From positions 41,688 through 105,687 of the forward strand of contig JAGBBE010000075.1 of the NCBI GenBank assembly GCA_017938645.1: 64,000 nucleotides of DNA, in the 5' to 3' direction. Position numbers and translations under genes: made by a program. Shown in pieces: positions 25,456 through 33,276 of this stretch (position 1 is its first letter; each line of letters starts with the position of its first letter). The notes under the pieces are model-generated. The model saw only the letters and a list, made by a program, of their open reading frames with translations. It did not search any database and had not been told where the DNA came from. This DNA is from Clostridia bacterium. GTDB taxonomy: Bacteria > Bacillota_A > Clostridia > Christensenellales > Aristaeellaceae.

Positions 25456-25475
25456 TGTTTATGGGAGGAAGAACG

Positions 25476-26156
25476 ATGCTGAAAGCTTTCAGGGATCTCA
25501 ACCGGTTTGAACGCGGACTGTGGCTCTTTTCCATTGCGGTGGTTGCCGCCGCATTTCTTTTGACAAACTCGCCGGACGTGCTTACGCTGGCTGCGTCGCT
25601 CATCGGCGTAACGGCGCTGGTGTTCGTGGCCAAGGGCTATGTGCTCGGACAGGTGCTCACAGTGGTGTTTGCGCTGTTTTACGGGGTGATCTCGTACTTT
25701 CAGCGCTATTACGGAGAGATGATCACCTATCTGGGCATGACGTCCCCCATCGCGCTGATGGCGGCGCTGGAATGGCTGCGCAATCCCTACGCCGGCACGC
25801 GCGAGGTGCGGGTGAGGACGCTCAGCCTGAAGCAGGCGGCGCTGATGTGGGGGCTTACCGCCGTCGTGACGTTTGTATTTCATTTCATCCTGCGACAGCT
25901 TGGCAACGCCAGCCTGTTTTTCAGCACGGTTTCGATTGCAACGAGCTTCCTGGCGTCCTATCTGACGCTGATGCGCAGTCCGTCCTACGCGCTTGCATAC
26001 GCCGCAAACGATGTAATTCTGATCATTCTGTGGGTCGTCGCATCCATCGATTCTCCCGGCTGCGCGCCGATGATCGTGTGCTTTGTGATGTTCCTCATCA
26101 ATGACAGCTACGGCTTCATCAACTGGCGGCGCATGATGAAGCGTCAGGCGCAATGA
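25476..26156 (+). CDS. pnuC: Nicotinamide riboside transporter PnuC
   Basis: 226 residues, about seven membrane segments. Diagnostic segments are VFALFYGVISYFQRYYGEM near residue 65, WLRNPYAG near 105, and the C-terminal half YALAYAANDVILIILWVVAS with FLINDSYGFINWRRM, which carries the riboside-binding aromatic and Asn residues known from PnuC structures. It takes up nicotinamide riboside for NAD synthesis by facilitated diffusion. ATG at 25476 after GGGAGGAAG. Preceded by its own promoter and a structured leader, which suggests feedback control by an NAD-pathway metabolite (inference). Confidence 0.9.
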   Translation: MLKAFRDLNRFERGLWLFSIAVVAAAFLLTNSPDVLTLAASLIGVTALVFVAKGYVLGQVLTVVFALFYGVISYFQRYYGEMITYLGMTSPIALMAALEWLRNPYAGTREVRVRTLSLKQAALMWGLTAVVTFVFHFILRQLGNASLFFSTVSIATSFLASYLTLMRSPSYALAYAANDVILIILWVVASIDSPGCAPMIVCFVMFLINDSYGFINWRRMMKRQAQ

Positions 26157-26852
26157 TCACGCCTGCGCCTGACGAGCGTCCTCCAGCGCCATTTTGAGCA
26201 GATCCACCTCGACCTTGAGCCGGTCTGCCTCGCGCCGCGCATCCGCCCAGCGCTGATACGGTACGCTGTCCACAGGCTGCGGACGCTCCAGAAGCGATAC
26301 AAGCGCCTCCACCATGTCCCGCACCGCCGGATCGCTCATGCGGCTGCGGAGCGCGCCGAGCGTTTCATCGCCGGGTGCGGCACGCTCGTAGCGGCGGCAG
26401 GCGGCTGCGTTTTCCGGACAGGGCAGCCCTTCGGCGCGAAGCTCCTGCGCCACCTCCATGAGCATCTCGGGATGATTTTTGAGAATCGAGCGGTACTTGT
26501 TCTGATAGCGCAGCATTCCGGCGCGGTCGCCGTCGGCCAGACGGGTCACGCAGGCGCGGACGCTCTCGCCCTGACCGCGTCCGATGAGAACGTTACGGAG
26601 AAGCTGGTGAACCTCGTCCGGCGTGAAGGAGCGAAACGGCGTGCGCCGGGCCGACAGTTCCGGCGTTTCCCGCACACGCGCATAGTAAAAATTCCGGATG
26701 GAATTGGGTCTGCGGCTGAGCTTCTCGCCCACCTCGGAAAAAACATCCCTGAGCGGCTTTCCGCTTTCCTCCGCGTCTCTGACGGCGGAAAAGAGCAGAT
26801 CAACCTCCTCCTGCTGCCAGCCGCCTCTGGGGTGGGTCATGGTCTGTGTCAT
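26157..26852 (-). CDS. RsfA-like Myb/SANT-type DNA-binding protein
   Basis: 231 residues. The N-terminal 70 residues hold a SANT/Myb-like fold with spaced Trp/Phe: GGWQQEEVDLLFSAVRDAEE and LSRRPNSIRNFYYARV, the latter the recognition-helix pattern of RsfA prespore regulators. A second similar segment, SFTPDEVHQLLRNVLIGR, follows. The C-terminus is a predicted coiled coil (ADARREADRLKVEVDLLKMA). B. subtilis RsfA fine-tunes sigma F genes; function here is inferred from the domain. The ger operon elsewhere in the window is consistent with sporulation. Convergent with pnuC, one base apart. Confidence 0.65.
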   Translation of the reverse strand: MTQTMTHPRGGWQQEEVDLLFSAVRDAEESGKPLRDVFSEVGEKLSRRPNSIRNFYYARVRETPELSARRTPFRSFTPDEVHQLLRNVLIGRGQGESVRACVTRLADGDRAGMLRYQNKYRSILKNHPEMLMEVAQELRAEGLPCPENAAACRRYERAAPGDETLGALRSRMSDPAVRDMVEALVSLLERPQPVDSVPYQRWADARREADRLKVEVDLLKMALEDARQAQA

Positions 26853-26918
26853 GCTGATCGCCTCCGACGGATAATGTTGACATGGCTTAGTATGGAAAAC
26901 CGGCGCGGATTTATGCGT

Positions 26919-27872
26919 TCATCTCAGGCGCAGCAGCGTCAGCGCCGGGTCGTCAGAGCGTGAAAAGCCGTCCAGACAGAGCTGCCGGATTTCCTCCGCT
27001 GTGCTGGCAAAGGCATTGGGCAGGATGACGGATGCATCCGCGCGCCGGAAATCAGCCGTATCTGCATTCACAAGCATTTCCAGAAAGACGCGCGCGTCCT
27101 CGCCGTCGCGGCAGAGCGCCGCATAGCGCACGCAGCTGCTGGTTTCCGGCGTGAGCGCAATGGCCATCTCATCCTCTGCAGGCTTTGCGGCGATATGCGC
27201 CTGCCCTGCGTCTGTCGGCGCGGGTGTGGGCGTCCTTCCGCGCTTCGGGGGCACGGAATCCCTTGCAGGCTGCGGCACAGGCGTCGGCTGAATGCGTCCC
27301 AGCGCCGCGTCGATCATCATCTGACGCTGGGCTTGCGGGCAGGTGAGCATCAGCCGCTGCAGCGCCGTGCCGGAGGGCAGCTTCAGCATACCCGGACGCG
27401 CGAGCATCGTCCACGGATCATCGCCCCACGCCTTCGGATAGCACAGAAGCTCCGGCGCATACCACAGCGGCACGGCATACGTTACAGCGGCGTACTGTGC
27501 GCTGGGATGCGGATGTTCGGCGGCAAGCGGCCTCAGCACCTCCTCCGGGCGGCTGATCTCCCCTGTGGCAAACAGCACCACATCCGGCAGCACGCCGTCC
27601 TGCGCGTAGAGTTCATCCGCCGTCACGCGCCTCAAAAATACCCTCGCGCCCTTGTGCTGCTTTTCAAACGCGGCGCAGATTTCGCCAAGGAGCTTTCGGT
27701 CCTCCGGGCCGTCCGGCAGCAGCCATACCGTGAGCGTGCGCAGCCTCGCCGGACGCAGGCTCTCCGCCATGCGGTTATGATCGCCCTCCTGCTTCATAAG
27801 CCCCGGCATCGCCAGAAACAGCGCCGCCGTGATGAGCAGCGCCGCAATGGTACCCGTGTGTCGGCTGGGCAT
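26919..27872 (-). CDS. Membrane-anchored extracellular solute-binding-like protein
   Basis: 317 residues. One N-terminal membrane anchor (TGTIAALLITAALFLAMPGL), then a segment like family 1 binding proteins: VWLLPDGPEDRKLLGEICAA, then DVVLFATGE and AVPLWYAPELLCYPKAWGDD. A proline-rich linker (TPVPQPARDSVPPKRGRTPT) and a smaller C-terminal part follow. It lacks transporter genes nearby and a lipobox, so a role in transport is doubtful. ATG at 27872 is preferred, nine bases after GGGGG; the upstream ATG at 27881 touches that site. Not recognised as a named family. Confidence 0.5.
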   Translation of the reverse strand: MPSRHTGTIAALLITAALFLAMPGLMKQEGDHNRMAESLRPARLRTLTVWLLPDGPEDRKLLGEICAAFEKQHKGARVFLRRVTADELYAQDGVLPDVVLFATGEISRPEEVLRPLAAEHPHPSAQYAAVTYAVPLWYAPELLCYPKAWGDDPWTMLARPGMLKLPSGTALQRLMLTCPQAQRQMMIDAALGRIQPTPVPQPARDSVPPKRGRTPTPAPTDAGQAHIAAKPAEDEMAIALTPETSSCVRYAALCRDGEDARVFLEMLVNADTADFRRADASVILPNAFASTAEEIRQLCLDGFSRSDDPALTLLRLR

Positions 27873-27962
27873 GCCGGTCATCCCCCCTTTTGCTGGCTGA
27901 GGAAGGATATGCACTTTTTTCATCGAAAAGAATATACACAGGAACCGAAAGGAGACATCACC

Positions 27963-28847
27963 ATGCGTAAAATCGGCGCTCTGGAGGCTGGCGGAACCAA
28001 GATGGTGCTGGCTGTATATGACGAAAACGGGCAGGAGCTGGAGCGGATGACCATCCCCACAGAAACGCCCGAAAAAACCATGCCCGCGATGATCGATTTT
28101 TTCCGCACGCGCGAGGTGGACGCGCTGGGCGTGGGCAGCTTCGGCCCGCTGGATCTCGATCCCGCCTCTCCCACCTATGGAAACATCACCTCCACGCCCA
28201 AGCTTGCGTGGAAGGACTATCCGCTGCTCAAAAATCTGCTGGACGGACGCGAACTTCCCGCCGGCATTGATACCGACGTCAACGCCGCCATCATCGCCGA
28301 GGTCGAAATGGGTGCGGCGCGCGGATGCGAAAGCGCGGTGTACATCACCGTAGGCACCGGCATCGGCGGCGGCGTGTACGTAAACGGAAAAACCGCGCAC
28401 GGCCTGCTGCATCCCGAGGTCGGCCACATGCTTCTTCGCCCCCTGCCGGACGATCCCATCCCCCACGGCGTGTGTCCCTATCACGACGGCTGTCTGGAAG
28501 GTCTGGCGGCCGGTCCTGCCATCGGCGCGAGAATCGGCGGCGACGCCAAAAACCTGCCCGACGATCATCCCGTGTTCCAGATGGAGGCGCATTATCTGGC
28601 GCAGATGTGCGTCAACCTCATCACCACCCTCAGCCCGCAGCGCATCGTGCTCGGCGGCGGCGTAATGCAGCGCGAAAACATCCTGCCCATGGTACGCAAA
28701 GAGACCGTACGTCTCCTTGGCGGATACGTACAGTCTCCCATGATCACCGAAAAGATCGATGAGTATATCGTCGCTCCCGAACTGTTCCCCGTGAGCGGTC
28801 TGGTGGGCAGCTTCCTCATCGGCCTGCGCGCGCTTCGCGAAGCCTAA
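27963..28847 (+). CDS. ROK-family fructokinase
   Basis: 294 residues. ALEAGGTKMVLAV at residue 6 is the phosphate-binding loop; DTDVNAAIIAE near 102 holds the catalytic Asp region; VGTGIGGGVY near 125 and the zinc site EVGHM...CPYHDGCLEGLAAGP near 150-185 have the His and Cys residues of the fructokinase/mannokinase branch (GmuE, ScrK). It should phosphorylate fructose to fructose 6-phosphate. ATG behind AAAGGAGA. Transcribed divergently from the solute-binding-like gene. Confidence 0.85.
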   Translation: MRKIGALEAGGTKMVLAVYDENGQELERMTIPTETPEKTMPAMIDFFRTREVDALGVGSFGPLDLDPASPTYGNITSTPKLAWKDYPLLKNLLDGRELPAGIDTDVNAAIIAEVEMGAARGCESAVYITVGTGIGGGVYVNGKTAHGLLHPEVGHMLLRPLPDDPIPHGVCPYHDGCLEGLAAGPAIGARIGGDAKNLPDDHPVFQMEAHYLAQMCVNLITTLSPQRIVLGGGVMQRENILPMVRKETVRLLGGYVQSPMITEKIDEYIVAPELFPVSGLVGSFLIGLRALREA

Positions 28848-28987
28848 AGATCATCCGCGTCCTGCACAGGCCTTTCGCCGTTTTCGCCCGTGCCGGTGTA
28901 GCTTCCCAGCACGTCGGAATGCGGCTCTTCATCGGCCATGGTTCTGAGCGGGCAAACACTTTGGGGATTGACTTTGGTCTTTTTCAT
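28844..28987 (-). CDS. 47-residue conserved small protein
   Basis: MKKTKVNPQSVCPLRTMADE begins a 47-residue acidic chain ending in PVQDADDL, with SDVLGSYTG in the middle. A strong AAGGAGGG seven bases before the ATG supports translation. I recall the SDVLGSYTG..P.QDADDL pattern from small unannotated Clostridia proteins, but it has no function I can name. It overlaps the 3' end of the fructokinase gene by four bases on the other strand. Confidence 0.65.
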   Translation of the reverse strand: MKKTKVNPQSVCPLRTMADEEPHSDVLGSYTGTGENGERPVQDADDL

Positions 28988-29024
28988 CAGAAATCCCTCC
29001 TTTATCAGGAGGATAGAATGTACA

Positions 29025-29057
29025 AAACCGCCCTCTGTCATGCGCAGAGGGCGGTTT
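29025..29057 (+). terminator. Hairpin flanking family A copy 2
   Basis: AAACCGCCCTCTG / CAGAGGGCGGTTT, 13-bp stem with a 7-base loop, abutting the left end of the repeat. Confidence 0.6.
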
Positions 29058-29229
29058 CAGCGTGTCGAAAAAGCTCGCCTGTGGCGATCTTTTCCGCCAA
29101 ACACTGGTGGAATGTTTTCGTGCAGGCACGAAAACTCCCCGCCCGACCGGCAAAGCCGGTCGATACGAATGAAAATCGGAGGGATTACGATCCCTCCGAT
29201 ACCACCCTTCAGGGTTTATTGACAATCTA
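29058..29229 (-). repeat. Family A interspersed repeat, copy 2 (172 bp)
   Basis: Reverse-oriented copy of the element at 2177-2348, exactly the same length and alike over its full length without visible gaps. The first hairpin has changed on both sides of the stem (CGGAGGGAT/ATCCCTCCG instead of GAGGGGCC/GGCCCCTC), keeping pairing; the GACCGGC and TTTTCGTGC hairpins are unchanged or nearly so. Like copy 1 it is bracketed by hairpin terminators, here with different sequences. Confidence 0.8.
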
Positions 29230-29262
29230 AAACAGGCCGCTGTTATGCACAGAGGCCTGTTT
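29230..29262 (-). terminator. Terminator of the peptidoglycan-binding lipoprotein gene
   Basis: AAACAGGCC / GGCCTGTTT with an inner TGT/ACA pairing, 10 bases past the stop codon and abutting the family A repeat. Confidence 0.65.
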
Positions 29263-29271
29263 GCTTTTTCA

Positions 29272-30987
29272 TCAGATGTCGCAGGGTTTGGCGTTGGAGC
29301 TAAACAGCCTGCGCTGCGTGTCCTGACCGGCCACGCCGTCGATGTAGAGGCCGTTGACCTCCTGGAAGACCATAACCGCGTTTTCCGTGGCGGAGTCATA
29401 GGTGCCGGTGATGTTGCCATCGTAGTACTTCAGCTCGTACAGCGCATACTGCAGGCGCTTGACGGAGCTGCCGCTGGAACCCAGCTGCAGCTTGGAATAG
29501 CTGCCGGATTCACTGGTGCCGCCGTAGAGCAGACGCTGGGTGCTGGGGCCGGCCATGCCGGTCACGCGCAGGCCCTTGGCGCGCTGGTACTTCTTGACCG
29601 CATCCTCGGTGCCGGCGCCGTACACGCCGTCGCTGTTTCCGGAATAGTAGCCGGTGGCGTTGAGGGCAGCCTGCAGGGCCGTGACTTCGCTCTTGGTGCT
29701 GGAGCTGGAGGCAAGGGTCTTATAGCCGTTGGAGGAGGCCGTCTTGCCGTAGTTTTCGGGGCTGTCCTTGCCGCCGGAGGACGATCCGGAGGAGCCGGAC
29801 AGGCCGCCGTTGAGCGCGCTTTCGATGGCGTTGAGGGTACCCTTGCCTGCAACGCCGTCCGCCGTGAGGCCGAACGCCGTCTGGAAGGACTTGACCGCAG
29901 CGGTGGTTCCCTCGCCGTAGTCGCCGTCAACGCTGCCGGAGTAGTAGCCGAGGGTCTTGAGGTTCTTCTGCAGGGTGCGCACGGCGCTGCCGTTCATGCC
30001 CTGCTTGAGGGAACCCAGATGTGCGACCACGCCGGAGGCCTTTCTGGCAGAGGAGGAATAGAGCTTGGCAAGCGTGGTGGGGCCTGCGATGCCGTCGGCA
30101 TAGATGTCGTTGCGCTTCTGGAAGGCCTTGACCGCAGCGGTGGTGGTTTCGCCGTAGTTGCCGTCGGCGGTGCCGGTCAGGTAGCCCAGCACGATCAGAC
30201 GGTTCTGCAGGATCTTGACCTGGCTGGCATTGCTGCTGCCCTGCTCAAGATAGATATCGGTTTTGCCGTTGGTGTACATGGTGGCGGTGTTCTGGCTGGA
30301 GGAGGAGCTGGAAGAAGAGGACGAGGAAGCGGCAGGCTTCGCGGTCACGGTCGCAGCGGTCTTCCTCTTGGCGCTGCCGGAATAGAGCTTCTCCTGCGTG
30401 TTGCGTCCGGCCTTGCCGTCCACCGTCAGGCCATGGGCGGCCTGGAAGTCGCGCACAGCCTGCTCCGTACCCTGACCGAACTTGCCGTCGACGCTGCCTG
30501 TGTAGTAGCCAAGATTCTTCAGCTGCTGCTGGAGGCGCTTGACGTCGGAGCCCTCGGAGCCAACCTTCAGAGACGAGGAAGCGCTGCTGGAGGCGCTGCT
30601 GGAGGTGGAGGTGGTGGGACGCGGGGTGGCCGTCGCGGTGGTGCCAACGGTGGCGCTCACGATATCAGGCACCCGGGTGGGCACGCTGATGGCGCCGGTG
30701 GTGGGAGACACCACGCTGCTGGGCGGATTGGTGGCCGTTTCCGCGCCGAAGTCCCAGGAGGACCAGTCCACCTCATTGCTGGTGGGCGCAGGGGTGGGGG
30801 TAACGGTCACAGTGGGCGTGGGCGTGATGACCGTGGTAAAGCCCTGCTGGTCATCCACATTCAGGCCGTTCTGATTGTCCACCACGCGGTCGGGCTCCAT
30901 ATAGCAGGAGCTGAGCACAATGCAGCTCACAAGCAGCATGACAGCCAGCACAACGCGCTTAAAGGTGGATGTTTTGATCTGCTTCAT
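29272..30987 (-). CDS. Lipoprotein with five peptidoglycan-binding (PGB_1) domains
   Basis: 571 residues. Signal peptide with lipobox VLSSC, then a Thr/Pro-rich tether with TPTPTVTVTPTPAPT. Five PG_binding_1 repeats follow at about residues 143-205, 247-312, 325-390, 426-489 and 500-563; each has the LQ..L..LGYYtG..DG.yG..T..AV..FQ...gl..DG..G..T pattern. Poly-Ser linkers, one of ten or more Ser, separate them. There is no hydrolase, amidase or other catalytic domain, so the protein looks like a wall-binding scaffold on the cell or spore surface. ATG at 30987 with a weak GGAG upstream. Monocistronic. Confidence 0.85.
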   Translation of the reverse strand: MKQIKTSTFKRVVLAVMLLVSCIVLSSCYMEPDRVVDNQNGLNVDDQQGFTTVITPTPTVTVTPTPAPTSNEVDWSSWDFGAETATNPPSSVVSPTTGAISVPTRVPDIVSATVGTTATATPRPTTSTSSSASSSASSSLKVGSEGSDVKRLQQQLKNLGYYTGSVDGKFGQGTEQAVRDFQAAHGLTVDGKAGRNTQEKLYSGSAKRKTAATVTAKPAASSSSSSSSSSSQNTATMYTNGKTDIYLEQGSSNASQVKILQNRLIVLGYLTGTADGNYGETTTAAVKAFQKRNDIYADGIAGPTTLAKLYSSSARKASGVVAHLGSLKQGMNGSAVRTLQKNLKTLGYYSGSVDGDYGEGTTAAVKSFQTAFGLTADGVAGKGTLNAIESALNGGLSGSSGSSSGGKDSPENYGKTASSNGYKTLASSSSTKSEVTALQAALNATGYYSGNSDGVYGAGTEDAVKKYQRAKGLRVTGMAGPSTQRLLYGGTSESGSYSKLQLGSSGSSVKRLQYALYELKYYDGNITGTYDSATENAVMVFQEVNGLYIDGVAGQDTQRRLFSSNAKPCDI

Positions 30988-31071
30988 ATACAACACTCCA
31001 TTCGCAAAAAGAGATGAAGGGGAAATTGTTACAAAGTTGTGATACATACACAAGTATGCGTCAACAAGCTT

Positions 31072-31100
31072 ATTGTACAGGGAAAACGTTGGAAAATCAA
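31072..31100 (-). promoter_or_regulatory. Promoter of the five-domain lipoprotein gene
   Basis: Minus strand TTGATT (31100-31095), 17-base spacer, TACAAT (31077-31072). It leaves a leader of about 80 bases with a small GCATAC/GTATGT hairpin. Between it and the acyltransferase end I see only that gene's terminator. Confidence 0.6.
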
Positions 31101-31199
31101 TACCTAATATTCATCTTCCCATCAAATTAACGAATCAGAAACCGATTTTGTTCCCGATTTTCCGACATATTTTCGTCATAAATTTGTTTCAAAACAAAA

Positions 31200-31232
31200 A
31201 ACGCCCTTCTTTTCAGAAAGGCGCTAAAAAGA
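31200..31232 (-). terminator. Terminator of the acyltransferase gene
   Basis: On the minus strand CGCCTTTCT / AGAAGGGCG (one G-U pair) followed by six T, ten bases past the stop. Confidence 0.75.
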
Positions 31233-31241
31233 ATGGTTCCA

Positions 31242-32270
31242 TCAGACCTGCGCGCATTTTCCCGCGAGCCATCTGCCCGGACGCAGGATCGTTTTCTTCG
31301 CCAGCCACTGCCAGAGAACGGCCAGAAGCGCCGTGATCGCATAGACCGCGGCAAACTGGATCACATAGCCCCATACCGGCGGGCGCGTCCATCCCAGATC
31401 GACCAGCAGATTCTCCGCCAGATAATACACCGGCGTGTGCAGCAGGAACATCTCGAAGCAGTGCCGTCCGAGGAACTCAAAGACGCGGTTTCCAATCACC
31501 CGCTGAAGCAGAGGCAGCTGGGTGAGAATATACAGCGCAAACGCGCTGGCCACGCCGTCGAGGAGGAAAGTTTCGCTGCACTCGTCGCGGCGGATCAGCC
31601 ACGGAATCGAAATCAGCATCGCAATCATCAAAGCTGCCAGAATTGCCTTGTTCGGAATCCGGATCTCCAGCACCAGCCGAAGCATCCAGCCCATGATGCA
31701 GATGGCAATCCACGTCTCGCCCATGTACAGCGCACCGGCGAGCAGCACCGCGCACACGGCAAAACGCACCGCAAAAGGACGATCCTGCACGGCCTTGTGC
31801 GCAAGCATAATCAGCATGCTGCCCTTCACGAATTCTGCCACGCACCAGTAGGTCGGAATCACATTCCACTGAAGCTGCACAGCATCCCGGAAAATGACCT
31901 GAAACACCGGCCACGTTTCCTGACAGAGCACCGGAAACTCCTCGGAGAGATAATTCTGATCCGGCACAAAATAAAACGCCAGATAAAACAGGGATTCAAT
32001 GATCAGAATCTGCAGCGCGAAAAACAGATACCTCTCCAGCACATATCCTGCAAACGGCTTCCCGGAAGGCTTGGACGCAAAATATCCCAGCAGCACGCAG
32101 AAGCACGCCACCGCCATCTTACCGGTAATTCCGTAGAGCACGTACCCCAGAATTCCTTCAAACTGCACTTCCACATTCGGCGTAAAAATCATGACAAAAT
32201 GCCCGAACAGAATCCACGCCATCGCCAGAAAGCGCACGCCGTCCACCCACGCAATCCTCTTGTTCGTCAT
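31242..32270 (-). CDS. Acyltransferase family 3 membrane protein
   Basis: 342 residues, about ten membrane segments. The N-terminal RIAWVDGVRFLAMAWILFGH is the acyltransferase-3 signature, with the catalytic-region His at its end; the FLLHTPVYYLAENLLVDLGW segment near residue 290 is the usual C-terminal helix pair. Members O-acylate surface polysaccharides, peptidoglycan or lipids using acyl-CoA or a related donor. The start is the ATG at 32270 after GAGGACGA. It lies downstream of the split transketolase genes beyond a 20-bp palindrome, so it may share or have its own promoter. Confidence 0.8.
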   Translation of the reverse strand: MTNKRIAWVDGVRFLAMAWILFGHFVMIFTPNVEVQFEGILGYVLYGITGKMAVACFCVLLGYFASKPSGKPFAGYVLERYLFFALQILIIESLFYLAFYFVPDQNYLSEEFPVLCQETWPVFQVIFRDAVQLQWNVIPTYWCVAEFVKGSMLIMLAHKAVQDRPFAVRFAVCAVLLAGALYMGETWIAICIMGWMLRLVLEIRIPNKAILAALMIAMLISIPWLIRRDECSETFLLDGVASAFALYILTQLPLLQRVIGNRVFEFLGRHCFEMFLLHTPVYYLAENLLVDLGWTRPPVWGYVIQFAAVYAITALLAVLWQWLAKKTILRPGRWLAGKCAQV

Positions 32271-32308
32271 ACCGTCGTCCTCCCAAACCGGTTTTCTTCG
32301 GGGAGAGC

Positions 32309-32352
32309 GCGAGAGGGGCGCTTCTTTTTCCCAAAAGAAGCGCCCCTCTCGC
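32309..32352. terminator. Perfect 20-bp palindrome after the transketolase pair
   Basis: Arms 32309-32328 and 32333-32352 pair without mismatch around a TCCC loop; the arm begins GCGAGAGGGGCGCTTC. There is no T-run after it on the minus strand, so it may act as a 3'-end stabiliser or REP-like element rather than a classic terminator. Confidence 0.55.
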
Positions 32353-32358
32353 AACCCC

Positions 32359-33276
32359 TCACATCTCCTCCATCACGCGCTTCGCCACGCCCTCGGCATC
32401 GAGGCCGAAGTGGTGCTCGAGGTACTGCTGATTGCCCACAATCGCGCTGTAGGTATCGTTGAGGCCGATGCGCACCACGCGGGGGCGGCGGCCCTTTTTG
32501 CCGGATACGTACTCGCACACAGCGCCGCCGAAACCGCCGAGGATGGTGTGCTCCTCAAGCGTAAAGATGGTGTCGACCTTTTCGCACACATGGTCAAGGT
32601 ATTTTTCGTCCAGCGGCTTCACGGTGGGGAAGCTCGCCACGCCCACGGAGAGGTTCTTTTCCTTCAGCAGCTGCGCCGCTTCCACAGCGCTGCCGAGGAT
32701 GCCGCCTGCGGTGAGGATGTACGCGTCATTTCCGGAGAACTGCTCCAGTGCCTGACCGCAGCGGTAGTCTTCGATGGATTCATGATAATGCTTTTCGCCG
32801 CCGCGGCCGATGCGCAGGTAGGCAACGCCGGGTTCGGAGAGGAACGGGCCCATCACAGCCTCGGTTTCGACGCCGTCGGCAGGCGCATAGACCTTTACGC
32901 CGGGAAGCAGGCGCAGTGCGCTCATGTCCTCGGTGGCGTGATGGGTCATGCCAAGGGTGCCGTAGACAAAGCCTGCGCCGACGCAGACGATTTTGACGTT
33001 GAGGTCGTGATAGGCGCAGCAGTTGCGGATCTGCTCAAGGCAGCGCAGGGTGGGAAAGTTGCCGATGGAATAGACCACCACGGTTTTTCCTTCCAGCGCA
33101 AGACCTGCCGCCATGCTCATCATGGCCTGCTCAGCGATGCCGGCGTTGATGAAGCGGTCGGGGAATTTCTTCATATAGGGAAACAGCACGCCGAAGCCCA
33201 GGTCGCCGGTCACCAGCACAAGCTCGGGATGGTTTTCGGCGTAGGCCTCCAGGCAGCGGGTAAAGGTATCTCTCAT
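32359..33276 (-). CDS. Transketolase, C-terminal subunit
   Basis: 305 residues. Pyrimidine-binding and C-terminal domains: LVTGDLGFGVLFPYMKKFPD, then FINAGIAEQAMMSMAAGLAL near residue 45 (the Glu activates TPP), YGTLGMTHHATEDMSALRLL near 110 and the C-terminal GGFGGAVCEYVS. With the adjacent N-terminal subunit it makes one split transketolase, as in many Clostridia and archaea. ATG at 33276; it overlaps the N-subunit stop by four bases. Function: two-carbon ketol transfer in the non-oxidative pentose phosphate pathway, which also yields sedoheptulose 7-phosphate, the usual GmhA substrate. Confidence 0.9.
   Translation of the reverse strand: MRDTFTRCLEAYAENHPELVLVTGDLGFGVLFPYMKKFPDRFINAGIAEQAMMSMAAGLALEGKTVVVYSIGNFPTLRCLEQIRNCCAYHDLNVKIVCVGAGFVYGTLGMTHHATEDMSALRLLPGVKVYAPADGVETEAVMGPFLSEPGVAYLRIGRGGEKHYHESIEDYRCGQALEQFSGNDAYILTAGGILGSAVEAAQLLKEKNLSVGVASFPTVKPLDEKYLDHVCEKVDTIFTLEEHTILGGFGGAVCEYVSGKKGRRPRVVRIGLNDTYSAIVGNQQYLEHHFGLDAEGVAKRVMEEM

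Noticed and set aside
29245..31017. 590-codon Gly/Ala-rich plus-strand ORF
   Set aside because: Antisense to the peptidoglycan-binding repeats; its apparent repeats come from the repeated domains on the other strand.
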